From positions 26,332,882 through 26,396,881 of the forward strand of contig NW_019211460.1 in the NCBI RefSeq assembly GCF_002443255.2: a DNA stretch of 64,000 nucleotides, read 5' to 3'. Position 1 is the stretch's first letter, and every line of letters starts with the position of its first letter. Under the pieces are notes generated by a model that was not told where the DNA came from, searched no databases, and saw nothing but the letters and a program-made list of their open reading frames with translations. Origin of the DNA: Varroa destructor (lineage: Eukaryota > Arthropoda > Arachnida > Mesostigmata > Varroidae). The position numbers were made by a program, and so were the translations under genes. Shown piece after piece: positions 13,997-27,732 of the stretch.

Positions 13997-14020
13997 TGCT
14001 GCTGCTGCTGCTGCTGCTGC
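13997..14020. repeat. (TGC)8 microsatellite
   Basis: Eight perfect TGC units. No long coding frame around it suggests a translated repeat. Confidence 0.95.
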
Positions 14021-14717
14021 TAGTCCTGTACATTCGTACAAAGAGACGATTAGCCTGACAGAAAAAAAGGTTGAGTACAAGGCTCGAGCTTTGCGCTGAC
14101 ACGCTTGTTGTGCGTATCTACGTTCTAATTTACTGTTGTGTTATCCAACATTCGATTGTTTGAGTTCGCTTGTATGATTGATTACGTACAATAGACACAA
14201 TTGACCACCAACAGGTCAGTGAGTAAGTAAATCGTGATACAATGCTGGCCAACAGGTGTGATGTGGGCCCAGTGTGATGAGTACTATGAGTGGTTAGTCA
14301 TGATGTTTTGATTGACTCTGCTAGCATACTAATTCTTCGGCTACAGCTATCGTAGTTTCGTAGAGATCGCCGGTTTACGCTATGATACGCGGCTTACGTT
14401 TGTGTGTGTTTCGGTATGTTAATTATATCAGAAGTATACCTAAGTAAACACAACGAAGAGCCTCTTTCGCGAACTGGGTAGTAATACAATAAGTTATTAC
14501 GATATGTATAGACAGGCTATGAAGGAAGCAACATCCTAACACAATCAGCGGGAAGGGGCCAAAAATACGGGATATTGCTGCCGACACTCCGGGTAGATAA
14601 ATTTCAACGTTCTTTGGTGCGATAGGCGTGCTGCGTCACGTCGATGAGTCCAGTCGGCAGTTTCTATGCGAAGGGGTTATAACGACTGACTAAGCATTAG
14701 TTGACTTCGCTTTGCAG

Positions 14718-14777
14718 CCAAGGCCACCCAAGACCTTCGGAGGAAGCATTTATCTGCGGGAGCTAAGGAAGGTTTAG
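14718..14777 (+). CDS. Possible short terminal exon, unrecognised
   Basis: A strong acceptor (gactgactaagc branch-like motif followed by ttgacttcgctttgcag, ending at 14717) precedes a frame of 19 codons and a TAG. The peptide is PRPPKTFGGSIYLRELRKV. There is no upstream exon partner that I can identify, and no polyadenylation signal stands out immediately after. It is recorded because the splice context is better than most in the window. Confidence 0.15.
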   Translation, partial: PRPPKTFGGSIYLRELRKV

Positions 14778-16066
14778 GGAACTGTGAGTTACATAGATGA
14801 ATGTACTCGGATCCCTTTTTCCGAGCATTACAAGAACGGTGAAGGACGTTTGTATCCCTTTCTCATCCTCAGAGTGACAAGACTCCATGAGATCCTACTC
14901 AGTTCAACTTCACTGGCATAGTAGGTGCCACCAATTTCCCATTCCCTTCAAGGCTGACACTGCACTGCGTACTTACCATCGCACCACAGTATGTCCAGTA
15001 AAGAGTGCCACGCGATCGACTAGCTTCCCTAACCTTGCATCGGCAAATCGGCTGCGCAATAAATGGGTTCTCATTCTTCATCGAACGATTGCTCTTGTTT
15101 TCGCGGTGTCTTCACACAAAGAATGACACGCAAACGAGGCTCGAAACTGTCGTTCGTCAGTAATGTGTTAATCAGGTATTTGTTATACTGCTGCGAAAGT
15201 TTCTACTTTCAGCGCGGCCATATTGGATGGCTTGATGAGTTGATATAAGCACGGCAACTTAACTATTGCTGACGATAAGTTAGTGTAACAGAGACAATCG
15301 GCTCATCTAGTCGCTGCCGATACGTACAGATTTACACATATGGACACGAAGAGATCGAAGTACGCTTGTCGATGCTCTTCTATCTTTTCCGGGTGATAAT
15401 CCCATGATGATAACTCGTGATTAGTATGATATAGCAGCGTGCTTGTAATGCTTATCTGTATAAATTAATTATATTATCATATTAGTGAGAATGATAAAAC
15501 TACGAGTGAAGAGCGACAAACTGAGTTAACGAGGGAGAGATGTCGAACGAGGTTGTTAGCGGCCTTAGGGCATTAATGCAGGTTAGATCAGTCAACTAAA
15601 TCAGATCAATTCTAATCAGGGATATTGTGCTGACCATATGTGGCACCATTACGGAGATGGATGCATTAGATTGGACAAAAGCATGCGTAGCAGCTCATTC
15701 AACCTATCCACGGATCTGCGCTAAATCAATGAACTTATAGTAAACCTTTTTGTTAATTTTGCTTGTCATAATACTATACAAATTGACGGATTGCTCTCGT
15801 CGAACCAATACCTGTAAGACTCGTGCATTTTTTAGGTCTGAAATACATTTTTTTTACCTGTAGACATGCTCATTGTCGATGAATGGCGGCTAAGATATGA
15901 ACAAAAAATAATTGCTGGCAACTATCTAAACACATTTGCTTCTATTGTTCCTTATAAATGTTTAACTGAGTAGCTCCGACAGCCTATTCGATACGGGCAT
16001 AAACACGTATCGCTGCATTATCGATTAGTTTGTCAGCTTTTGCAATATATACGTACATAACATACA

Positions 16067-16110
16067 TACGTACGTACGTACGTACGTACGCACGCACGCA
16101 CGCACGCACG
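16067..16110. repeat. Compound microsatellite, (TACG)6 then (CACG)5
   Basis: Six TACG units pass directly into five CACG units in the same register, which suggests a point change that then spread by slippage. Each CG dinucleotide is kept. Confidence 0.95.
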
Positions 16111-17689
16111 CAAACGACCAATGATCTAAAAATGGCAACTGATTGAGCCTCTGCTTCTGCTTTTATCCGGTCAAGTACAACGATTAAGCTGAAGCAGACA
16201 GACTATTTTACTCTCGTCGATGAATAAGAGTCCAATCCTATCTCTCCTATCATTGATTCGTTATACATCAGCCAATGGACCAGTATAAGTGGAATATTAA
16301 TCATTCTGGACTGTATTTTTTTCTCGCACCATCATCGTCAACGGTATTGGATACGATGAGACACTAGCAGATTCAATCGCGGCGCTACCTAATCCTATTT
16401 ACGAAGGAAAAAGGCTCTTAAGCAGAGTCAACAAATGTGGTTAGTTTGGTCGGAATTTTCAGCGTTATCGAGCCCAGATCGCTGCGCTCAGCCATATAAA
16501 TTCATCTGCGAAAATTGATTGGCCTTAATTAACAGTAGGAACGCAATTTATCAATTCAACTATATGCAGATGTTTGCAACGAAATATCTACAAGAGGGTG
16601 GTAGGCAGCGTTAGGTGTCTTCTTCTCCTCGCAGTTCATCTACAAGTTTGAATTGAACCAGACGTTTGCAGTAGAAATCGAACTGATAATGCAGCAAAAC
16701 GGTATAGCACATATGTGAACTATTTTCATATAAAAATGAAGCTCCTCTAACTGCTACTTTGAAGTCGCTTTGGCTAAAGCCATTATATGTGCGTGTAGTG
16801 ATATCTCGCAAGCTTAATTTTTGATAGGTTCTCAACGAGTAATATATGGTTACTCTGAAAACTATGCATAGATGTATCGATGAAAATAAAGCGTAGAATT
16901 TCGAGTGTGCAGATTATGGCCGTATGTAAGCTTACAGCGATGTGGTTGGTGTTCGATAGTTAAGGCTCTGTCTGGTTCCAACACAATGTCGTTTGAGAAT
17001 TACTCCGAACCCTTAGTAAATGTGTCGTCACAATCTATCACTGATGATTTCATTGAATGGACGCTGCCACAGAAACCCAGTTCATCATGTTGAGGCACGA
17101 TTCGAATGGCGCCACTGTCCGCACGGGGAATTATGTCGATTTAATTAAACAAAGCCGGTCTACGTACGCCTACCGTATGAAGGCACTCCACGTTAAAAGG
17201 TGGAAAAGGCGAATGTGAAAAGATTTGAATTTTTCAAAAAAATTCATTAAAAAATGAAAATTTGCTGAGAAAGCTTACTGTATTGAAATTTGCATTGATC
17301 CAGACATGCCTTCTACAATGATATCTGCTGAGCAGAGGCTCGACACCCTATCAGACCCCAGCCTTTCACTGTATTTGCAATTAACTCTCTTGTTATTGTA
17401 TGTAGACCCAATTTTGGTTTCTTGCATGTTCAGCGAGCCAAATGGGAACCGATAATTCGAAACCATTTATGAACGGCCCGAATGATGTTTGTTATCTATA
17501 TATTCTATATAAATATTAGCAATTTCCGTATTATTTAGTGGGTGTCGATCTACATTTTCCGTTTTCACAATACAAGCTGGCAAAAATTGCCGCCCGCCGA
17601 CGAGCTGCCATTGTTTGGCTGTTTTGTCGATTTAAAAAGGCGGGGAGGGCACTAGCAACGGCAGGGGATATCTGGGAATTGAACGAAAC

Positions 17690-18025
17690 TTCAGCTTATC
17701 TTTAGTTGACACCGCTCGGGAGCCGCTGTCTTCTTCAACCATGAACTCAAAATGGCGTTACTTGACGCTGTTATTGCGGAGCTGCAGCGACTGGCCAAAG
17801 CTCCAAGATGATCCAGCCAACGAAGTGGTTTCTGATCCATCATCAAGCTCCTGCCACCAGCACCTACTTTGCTGTTCTTATTTTTGTACGAGCAGATCAA
17901 AGATGGTTGGAATCTTAACCAGCCGATCAAGAGATAACATAACGACTGTGGGACTCGGTCCACGGGGAAGGAACAGAACGAACCGCGACGAGGTGTTTCA
18001 CGTGAGAGCGACTACTTCACAGTGA
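17690..18025 (+). other. GC-richer stretch with several open frames, possible exon or relic
   Basis: Three frames are open here. One + frame of 94 codons runs from an ATG at 17741. A second has an ATG in good context at 17752 (CAAAATGGCG) and encodes the helix-like 19-mer MALLDAVIAELQRLAKAPR before a TGA at 17809-17811. A - strand frame of 90 codons runs 17963-17691. None has a recognisable domain. The overlap of open frames prevents choosing a strand. Confidence 0.15.
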
Positions 18026-19358
18026 GCCCGTCTGGCCAGGGCCGCTATAATGACCGCAGTATAACTATGGGAGAAATTTTAAAGAATTAATCTTGATTCC
18101 TTTCCGCTTTCCCACCGGTCCTGCTTATCGCTCCCTTATGGTAGCCATCATCTTCAGTATTGTTATTATGTATCATCCAAACACACGCACGTATTCCAGC
18201 ACAAGCAAACCGAGATAGACATTTTTAGATGAAGCAGAGCTGACTGTTTCATTACAGGCAGCAGTAGCAGAGGCTGTTTCTATCACTAAGCCTTTTAGGT
18301 TAGGAGTGTCAATTGGCCTTTGAAAGCGAAACGTACCAAGGGGAAGGGACCAAATCGCTGGATGATGACGTCTGCGTAAACTTCCTAGGGCGGTCCAGAT
18401 GATGATCGGCAAGGGCAGCCGTTGTGGTGATCGTTGCTGTCTCTACCTCTGGACGTTAGTACGTTTGACGTGAGCAGCAACAACAGTTACTAAGACGAAT
18501 AAGCTTCTTACGATTTACGTATTCGATTTAATTTTTGGCTCATTTTACTGCTTCATTTTGCGATGGCGGCCGGTTGAGCGAGAACTTTATTTTCCACACT
18601 TTGTTTCGCTGAGAAGAAATTAGTTACACTATGGAGGACGCCGCTGGCGGGGAAGTAATCTCTTGGAACCATTACGGATATTTTTTAAATTGAATTTACT
18701 GCCTAGTGTGTATGTAAGGTAATCTAAGGTAAAAAAAATCCATTGTCAGTTTGCGATGATCCACAATGTCAAAAGGAAAAAAAGCACAGAAAGTATATAT
18801 TTTCCATATAACAATATCAGACACTCTTCTTTGTGTCGAGTAATGAACAAATGTAGAACATGAAAACATTTCGTGACGGCAATTAGATTCTAAAACGATT
18901 TTAGCTGGCATTTGCGGTAAGGTATCTCGTCTGTGTTAAACGCATATGCCAAAATAAAATATAAGGGAAATTAATGAATAAATAGAGTAAAACGTTTTTC
19001 TATGCTTCTGAAAAAAAAAATTGCTATAGCAATAGATACTGAATCATCTATATGTTTAGGTGTTTTTGTGAAAATTATTGTCGCTACTTTCGTCATCGGC
19101 GTTCGTTCGTAGCAATCAACTAAAAAATCAAAACATTGGCCTGCAGTAACAAACTGTGCTCACTCTCTATTTTCAAAGGCAGCAAAATTAAAAAAATGCC
19201 CACTTTTATAGCCATGCAACATTGGCAATACGGGCATTATAGAGCGGATATAATGGCAATGATAACGATAACAATAATTGCACTAGATAAAAATAATAGG
19301 TACAACATCCAGCAGTGTAATAGGCTATTGCGCGCATTTTACAATTTTGGCTTGATAA

Positions 19359-19374
19359 ATATATATATATATAT
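19359..19374. repeat. (AT)8 microsatellite followed by a T run
   Basis: Eight AT units run into a T tract of about eight bases. Confidence 0.9.
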
Positions 19375-20851
19375 TTTTTTTCTATTTCTATTTCGAACCT
19401 GTTTTTAATATACATCTAACCACCCACCCTACGTTTCTACTGTTATTATTTTACTCTGGGATCATCTGGCGATAAAGCTTCTCTCCCTCTGTGTGGTAGC
19501 TTTGCTTGTTTTGTTATTCGATTTCTCTAAACTGTAATGGAATAATCATTACGTAATCCTCATTATCATTATCATCCGACCCATGTCGTGTTATCAGCGT
19601 ATTTTTATTGCCAGCGATTGCTACTGGCAGTGGAAAAAGAATATTCTGGTAAAATCCTATGCGTTTTTGTTTTTTTTTTTCTTCGTTATTCGTACCGCTT
19701 TCGTTGCTTTTCATTGTTGCCTTTCGCCGTTGGTCGTTTAGTGACGTTCTCTTTATTTTTACAGTTATCCTAGATCACGGTGTTGGTCTATTACCGGCAA
19801 TCTACAGCAAGGGGTCTTTCGCCCTTTTATTATACCCCCGTCTAGGCTGCCATGCAACGTTTGTAGATTTTATTTCATCGTCACGCTCGTCGTCGTTGTC
19901 ACCAACGTTGGCTGTAAGCCGTAAACAATCCACCTAGCTAAATGAACGTTTATGTATAACATATATCGGAGGATGGCTTTAGAGGCTGAAGTACGACTTG
20001 AGCGGCGTGTAGTGCGTATCCGTTGTATGAAAACTATCATTATAATTTAACCCCCAGAGCAAGCGAACTTCTACTAGCAAACAATAATCAGGTAGACACA
20101 AGAAAAGTTTGCTCCCGTTAGCTTCAACTGCTGCCCCAGTGGAATATCTATGCAACACGAATGACTAGAAAATTAATTATGTTCAAAGATTCAATCGAAC
20201 AGGCCCTTATGTTGCCCTCAGAGGTACATGAAGCTTCGTCAATCATTTCATCGTGATGCTTCTAGACATTATCCAATGTTAATTATGACACTCAAAAGCT
20301 AGTACGTTAGGTAAAGAATGAGCACACTATTTACGTACATGTAATAAATTTGTTTTTTTTTTTCTGGGCGTTACGATGTATCTAATTTTCGTCTACTTTT
20401 GCTGTTTTGGTGCGCTATTGGTCGCTTCTGTGATGTCTTATTTCACTATAAACGGACGAAAAGCGACACGAGGTAATTGTAGGCAGTAGTCGATCGACTA
20501 TTTCGCACACACCTGCATTTACGAAGCCACCGTGGCCTCTTGCAGAGCGAACATTCATTCATATGACACTACCACCAGCGCCGCGCGGCCTCAATAACTT
20601 CTCACTGTAGCCTTCAAAAGTTCACGTTGCCAAAGACAGCTGAGTATGAGGCGCTGCTGCAATTCACTTCGTCAGACTTGAAAATCGTTTTTATTGTTTG
20701 TGCGTTCTCGTATCTACACTACGGTAAAACGCAGCTCCATTGTGCCCGTTGCGGTCAAATACTTAGTCCAGTATCGCTAGTCATGTATTTTCGCTAAGGT
20801 TCATACGTACGCACAATTTATTCATTTCACCTGCGAGCTGATAGAGAGGAA

Positions 20852-20888
20852 TGTTGTTGTTGTTGTTGTTGTTGCTGTTGCTGCTGCT
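20852..20888. repeat. TTG/CTG-type trinucleotide repeat
   Basis: About seven TGT units grade into CTGTTGCTGCTGCT. Confidence 0.9.
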
Positions 20889-22557
20889 AAGGGCAAACGA
20901 AAGGAAGCGGCAACCTGGACGATGGCAGTATTGTTCTCTTATCTATCTATAAGCTGATAATCAGAAGCGACTGCTTGGGGGCATTCGTAGCGCATCTAAT
21001 TCTAGAATAGTTCCACGCGGAGTACCTAAATCCGATTGATAACCACACCTAAGTTGAATTCTGGAAATGTGTTTTGTTATTATAGCTAGCCGTAATGTTG
21101 AATTAAACTCGAGCCTTGCTCTGTAGACCGACTAGCGTTAAGAGCGAAAACGCGAAGGGAGAAAACAGGCAGGCCTAAAAACTTTTCCTGTTTTGTGTCG
21201 CTTAAATTTAACGGGCCTGCGGAAAGCCTTAGAAAATAAAGCACATTATAAAACATATGCATTACAGTAGGCTCTTACTCGAGATACAAGAGAAGTGCAA
21301 GAGCCTTTTTTGAGGTTTCTAGCGTTAAATGCTACTCTCAGGTATAACCATTTGCTTTGTTCATTCTGTTCAATAAGCACTTTTTCTACCTTCTCCTTAT
21401 TAGCGGCAACGAGAGGCGTCTTTTCTATATCACATATTCATACAAGAAAGCTCTGAAAGGGGATTCAGGCCAGGCAACTGAGAAAGTACGCAACAAAATC
21501 ACTGACAGTCACCAGCCGTCGGTGCAATAGCGTTAAACGTTATGTGCAAAAGCTACGTTTACGCCTGAAAGATGACAGACGATCGAATGTTTCAACAACC
21601 ATCCGACCCACACGAAACATGGTAGTTGAACGCTACTTCTCCAGTGAAAATAGATTTTGAATATGGTACGAATTGAGGGGATGCTGGTCGTTCTGTTCAA
21701 AAATGCTAGACGATCCTATTAAACTTCATCATAATAAGTCTGCAGATGAACTTGCATCGTGCCCATATCAGGCCATATGTGAAGCAACGGCAATTTTTCT
21801 TACGATGCCATAACATATACATAAAACAACACGGTCCATTGCACAAAATAAGAAGCGCAGAATGTCCTTCGTGTAATCACGATGTATATAAGATTTACAA
21901 TTTCACAGTCAGCGTTACGGTTTTTATGATTATTTACAGGCATGTAAATACTATGTAGGATATGTAGGAATGTTTGATTTATGCAAATCTCAGTAAGAAG
22001 CTAGTGGACGTCTCTTATGAGAGAACGCAAAACAGAAACGAGAAAGTCATTGCAGAGTAAATAGCTGAACGTTCCTCCTTATTTTGAGTTGATGATTTGA
22101 ATGGGCGGATCTCCAGTTACGTTCCGTACTACCACCGGATATTTTTTCGGTTATTTTCGTAACAAATTTCCTCTGCCCATGTCAGGCCAGCTTCATTTGC
22201 CCTACACACCCAGCTTTCCCGCACAAAATATGCCATCCACTAGATTTTTAAAATATTAACCAAGCTTTATTTGGCATGTACTGATCACTTCCTTTTGCGT
22301 AAATGCTGTTACAGGCCAAACAACCACATGGGATTTTTCCTTTTTAGTGAGGCACTTTTACCAATGGAGCACATCTGTGAGGTAGTATTGAAAAGCTGAG
22401 GTTTCTTCCTCTTCGGCTTATATACCAAATAGGGAGCGACGTAGTCTGAATGGCAAATGCGCCTCTCTTTTAGTGCGTTCTGCCATGCTAGTTTATAACA
22501 TAGCGCTAATAAAAACTAGCTCCAAATATTAACGAAGGAAAAAGCAAGAATTAAGGA

Positions 22558-22590
22558 AAGTAAGGTCCTAATAATAATAAGACCTTACTT
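22558..22590. repeat. Perfect inverted repeat, 10-base-pair stem, 13-base AT-rich loop
   Basis: AAGTAAGGTC (22558-22567) and GACCTTACTT (22581-22590) flank a TAA-repeat loop. Confidence 0.85.
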
Positions 22591-25500
22591 ATTATAAGAT
22601 TAATAGCTGCCTATATGGTTGCCATAGGCCTGTTGGAGAAACCCCAGAAAAACGCACTATCGTTATACCCCTATATGGGGTGAAGTCCTTGATGCACTAT
22701 TTAAAAGCTTATGGGTAACTGTTCAAATAGGATAAGTAATAATGCTAAGTTATCATATTTAATACCATGCTGTTATGCTAAGCTGCTTGCTTAACTACGG
22801 CAGCGTTGGATGTAAAACTCGAAATATTTATTTAATCACATTGTAGAGTTCATATGTTCGATACAGCGAAGCCCCTTCAAATACCAGAATATTATTTTGG
22901 GCGTATTTATATAAAGACTCGATTTTTGCTAAATAGGCCGGAACCTTCTAGACTGCGATCGGGGTAGCTTCTGTTCAGAAAAAATATATGAATGAAAGGT
23001 CAAACTTCTGCTGGTCATTTTACCCATGTTCCTTAGCCGCATTTAAGATATTTGCACTACGTATTTGGGAGGAAAGTTATTTTATTCTCTCACCAGCTTG
23101 CTCCCATTGAGATGCTGCTTGCTACCGTCCTAACGCGCTGTATTATGCTCTTGTTTAGATCGGCTCTGATGCAATATGCCAAGCATAATTTACGATGAGA
23201 ACCCGAAGACAGACCTTTCCTCTGAGCTTAATGCAGCAGAATTTTCCAAAGATATATACCCAATGATGCATAAAGCCACATTATTCTATCTTAGCATATA
23301 CATCACGGTAGAAATAAGCTTCAAGCACAGAAAAAGTCAGCTAAAAATGAAGGCTCATTTCTACGAGACCCCATCGTTCCTATGCAGCTTGTTTATGCGT
23401 CTGCTGAATGTAACCTGCCTGTAATCTACCCCTCTGCTATTATAACAAGCTCTCATTCATATCTCCCTTTGATCTTTTTATCTAGCATCGCCTGTTTTGC
23501 TGCTTGATACTTGTTCTTGACGCCCTCGTCTTGCGTCTGCGTGACGACGGATTATTATTGTCTCGCAAGTTGGCCTGCGACTGGCTAGCATTTGTCGGCT
23601 CCAATAAGAACGCCACAGGTATGGCGTGTTCGATTGGTAGAAAGCGATTTTTACACCGTTCTGTATGTTTTTTGTTCTTATTGATTGGACGATGTGCGTA
23701 TTCGCAAAGGGAGTCAGCAACAAAAAGTGGTCGATAAGAGGAAGACCTACTCTTGGCCCTTGAGCTTAGTGCGCGTACCAATATTATACGCAGGCCATGC
23801 TCTGAGCAGCTGGATAATGCGTCTTTTCAAGGCAAAACGTAGATACCAAACTATGTTGAATGAGTATAGCTGTATGAATGAGTATAGTTGCTGCGGTCAA
23901 AGGTCAACTCTGAGGGAAGCTATTGTACATATAGCGCTAGCGAAAGTACTGGTTTTACATGACGGGAAGCCTGACAAATTGGATACGATTTAAGCGCATT
24001 CTGCGACGGGACAAGGTTCGGTGCGATGGAAGAAAAATGGCATTGTTAAGCGTAATATACAGCTTAGTAAAAACAGCGCAGTAACGAAGTCTGCTAATGA
24101 GGGGGTTCGTTCGAGCTTCAATGATGTTTGTATTATTAGCACAGACACATGCTTAAAGACGAAATGTTTTTGACTGTCCGTGTGTGTCGGTGAAACGATT
24201 TATAAATACAACTAAAAAAGTGTCTATTAATTAGTTTGGAAGATTTTCGGAAAGTGACATAGCTTGACTTTATCGAACGGAGTCTCACATGAAGATTATA
24301 AAAACAATTATATTGCTACGGTAGTGCTCAACACACAGCGTTTCTGTGGTCCTCAATATTCAAAGCAACTATGTTCAATATTAAAGCAAATATGCAGATT
24401 CTACTAAATGTTTGTCTGAATCTGACAAGTATTTTGGTGTTTTGACGTGGATCAGTGTCACCAACATGGTACTTCTACAGTGTTACTACTACTCGCGTCA
24501 GTATACATATATCTATAAACAATCTATCGGAGGTTCCTAAGGAATATGTCAACGCAATTGACAGAAAACCTTTACGCTGTAAAGCGAACTTTCTCTCCGA
24601 TCTCTAGATATTTCACAATAATGATTTTCCTTTATGAGTATATATACATACATACATAACGCTGTGGACAATATCCTTTCTATTTCCAGCCTGTGGGGTA
24701 ACTGCCCATAATCAAGGGCTAAACACCGTACCTGAATCGAAAACATTCAGAGCGATTTCGGCTCAACATAGACGGCCAGGGTACCGCCTATGAATAAGAA
24801 ATACGAATTGACTGACCCGTTTGACAGCCTTCACCGCCGATGGCCGCAAAGGCTGTTGAGCAGATCAAAGCTCGCTTCACAGCTCCGTCCGTAATGTACG
24901 CAAAGGGTTTCATGCGTCTTACGTCTGCCAGGTCTTACCTGTTCCACTGACGTTTTCATCCATCCGCTTGGTTGGATCTGGCTTTTGCATTTTTACGTTA
25001 CGCAATTATACGCCGTCGTTTAGAAAGGGTTCAGTCTTACAACGAACGTATTGTATTCCGTCTGGTCAGGGATTATACTTCTGTCGTTTATTTCGTTGTG
25101 CTTATGCCCCAACATATTGTACACAATGTTATTATATATACATCGGCCAATTAAGCCATTGCGGCGGAATCGGCTAACCCAGTAAGACTTGCTACATGTG
25201 TGCTCTTCACTGCAGTTTCTCTATCAGATATCTTGTACTCCGCATATATCCGCATTTGAACACTCGAGAGCCAAAAACCTAACGGGGCTTCGCAAAGAAG
25301 TTTGCTGCCGCTGCTACCCCCCGATGATGTCTATTTATGAGACCAGACTTAGCATTGTAGGATACATTATATGGATCCGTCTATATACTCGTACCAGTTT
25401 TAGCATTTGACTAGTCTGCACCTGGTTAGCTACCCTCTATTTTACTGTACATGGGACCTACAAGGCCTCCAAATAAAGCAGTGCTATTTGTAGCACCGTC

Positions 25501-26395
25501 ACTACCAGCTACGACACCAGCTGTAGCGGCGGTAGAGGCAAATAGTCGCTTCCCGCATGGCATTCCCGTCCATGCATGCTCTCATATTCTAATAATAAAC
25601 CGCCGAGGAACGGCTAGAGTAGTAGACTAGTACTTCTGCGCCTAACGTACGCCGGAGCGAGACAGAGATCGGACAACGCCTACATACATTTACATGTGTA
25701 AACTAATGAAAAAACACGTAGACTGCCCATCATCGTCGCTAGAAAGGAATTGATGCTGACATAGAGGCATTTGGGTTGTATTTTGACAAATGAGCAAGTT
25801 TCAGACTTGTGAAAACAAAAATATTTGGATTCGATTTACAGGATGCGATGATGCAGTGGGAAAAAAATCGAGTGATTGGGGGAAGATCAAGAGTTTTATT
25901 CTTCTATTGTTGCCCCTCGATTCTGTACCTGTCTGATGGAATAGAGCGGCAACGAAACGTGCTGAAGCTGTGCTGCTGATACGTGTGGTTTCGCCAAGTT
26001 TGGAAAATTGCGAAACTCTATTTGCATTATATAATTGTATTGGACAGTCTGTCGATCCTATTTTATGTAAGGCGCGTCAAATTTTCGAAGAAACAATGAT
26101 TTACTTATCTTTAGTTTTCTGTATTTTAGGTGAGTATCGAGTTATCATGTGGCCGACTGCTATACTTATCTGTAATGTATAAGAATATACATTCGTAGGT
26201 TTTTCAGTTTCTGCAATGAACTCCGACTGTGTAGTTGCTCGCGTCCAGTTACCTGTATGACTTCAGGTAAATTTACGGTGAAACTAGGATAGTTTAAAAC
26301 TCATTGCTGTTTTTAACCTATGATTTTAAAAGAACCATTTTTCATTGGAAGAATAAGTAGCTGTAAAAGTAGTTGAACATCATAGTTACCTTAGT

Positions 26396-26411
26396 CGTAC
26401 GTACGTACGTA
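26396..26411. repeat. (CGTA)4 repeat
   Basis: Four perfect units of a self-complementary tetranucleotide, the same motif class as at 16067. Confidence 0.9.
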
Positions 26412-27059
26412 TTTTACATATATGAAAATAAGAGCCGAAAGAAACGATGCGTCCGAGTTGTTTCCCAAGAGACTTTGTTTTCTGCGACTAAAATTATCTG
26501 AATGTGGCAACTTCATGTACAGAAGGGTTTCGAACAACAACATTTCAGCGCGGATACATAACAGCTTCGTCCGTTTACGAAGCATAGCTATCATTTGTTG
26601 ATAGTGCCAGCCATCCGCAGACGGTCTGGGCATGCTTGATTATGGATCCTTTTTGACTACGGGACCCAGCTTTTTTCGTTGTCGAGAGAAGCATTGAGTT
26701 GAACACTTCCGCAACGTGGCATTGATTTGATTGCTGCTGCTGTTACCACTGCTGGTAGTGATATTGCTACAACGAATTCAGTCATTCGAGCGAAGGCGCC
26801 AATCCTGCTATTCGCGTTCACCCTTATAAGTGTGCTCGCGGCTGCCGTTGGCGCTGTCGTCGTTGCGGTAGCCATTTCTGGAAAGAGAACGTTCCGTTTT
26901 TGCTCCATTGCACTGCTCCTATAAACTGGTACACAGTATATGTACAGCCACCTATTGCATTTACATACAAAGGGGAAGTGTGCGACCCAGCCTGGCGGGA
27001 ACGCAAAAGCTCGATACGTTGTGCTAACGCTTCTGTATGATTCTTACGTACCTGTTTTG

Positions 27060-27560
27060 CCGTGTGTATATTCAAAGAGAAGTCGTAGCTTTCAGCCACG
27101 GCCGCGAAATTGGGACCTGGGGTGGTCCAGCGAATTTTTCCTTCACCATACGTTCATCACCGAGGGTAAACGGCTGAACTACGGAAAGCATAACGGCAAT
27201 GGCGCACCTTCGTTTGTCGTGTAGCGTAAACGTAACGTTAGGATGCCAACCTCCGCTTGGGGAATCGTTTCACAAACGCATACCGTCCGTCGACATCCAC
27301 GGCCGACATTCTCCTTGGCGTTAAGGCCCGGCCGGTACAACCGTGCGTAAGGGTTACACAGGCAAGAAGTATGTCTGCAAGTTCCACTGGTCTATGTCGT
27401 ATTGTAGTAGCTATTACATTTTGTTGCGAGAGCTGACGTGACGCATCCGAACCTTCCGCAACGTCGCTACTGAGAAGGGTGGCAAAAAGGGGAAGTTTCA
27501 ATTCCAAATTCGCCTCAAGGCTCTACGCTAAGCAAAAGTTGACAAGCAAACCTACAGTTA
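27060..27560. other. GC-rich coding-like island, strand undecided
   Basis: This stretch has the highest density of coding-like frames in the left part of the window. On +, a tagctttcag acceptor is followed by a frame reading PRPRNWDLGWSSEFFLHH and continuing to a TAG at 27222-27224. Past that stop the same frame stays open for about 40 more codons. On -, a frame of 89 codons spans 27507-27238, and another ends in a consensus donor (AAACAG|GTACGTAAG, exon end near 27050). The interrupted + frame could mean a decayed gene. No domain is recognised in any frame. Confidence 0.2.
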
Positions 27561-27732
27561 CCGTTGGCTAGATAGTGACACAGTTATCTTGCGTGCATTT
27601 TTCTGCTGGTTGGTGCTTCTACGAATTAGCGTGTGCATATATCTTACGTTGTGTACACGGCCATTCCTTCGGTTTTTAGGGGTTTCCAGTTCTAAGCTAA
27701 AACGTAAAACTAAGTGCTTTCGCCCTCTTCAG

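Larger units (their letters stand above)
10945..17689. other. No recognisable gene apart from the short candidate at 14718
   Basis: Overlapping frames on both strands at 12239-12604 and 12630-12902 have no domain. The stretch holds two hairpins (12082-12102 and 12147-12168), a (TGC)8 tract at 13997-14020 and a compound tetranucleotide repeat at 16067-16110. Confidence 0.5.
18026..27059. other. No recognisable gene
   Basis: The stretch is AT-rich with microsatellites (19359-19374, 20852-20888), a 10-base-pair hairpin at 22558-22590 and a 12-base near-tandem repeat at 23858-23887. A frame of 65 codons at 26727-26924 encodes a hydrophobic Ala/Val-rich segment (LLFAFTLISVLAAAVGAVVV) that could span a membrane. 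The antisense frame is also open and repetitive, so it is not called. Confidence 0.5.

Noticed and set aside
22379..22398. tgaggtagtattgaaaagc as a let-7-like microRNA
   Set aside because: Only the seed region matches, the rest departs from let-7, and no complementary arm lies within about 80 bases.
26727..26924. Ala/Val-rich hydrophobic frame as the membrane exon of the kinase gene
   Set aside because: It lies almost 30 kb from the kinase exons, both strands are open in repetitive GC-rich sequence, and there is no LMTK juxtamembrane motif after the hydrophobic segment.
27340..27531. Lys-rich frame pieces (KGYTGKKYVCKFHW, EKGGKKGKFQFQIR) as a ribosomal-protein pseudogene
   Set aside because: I compared them with several ribosomal proteins I know and none aligned. 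In-frame stops separate the pieces.
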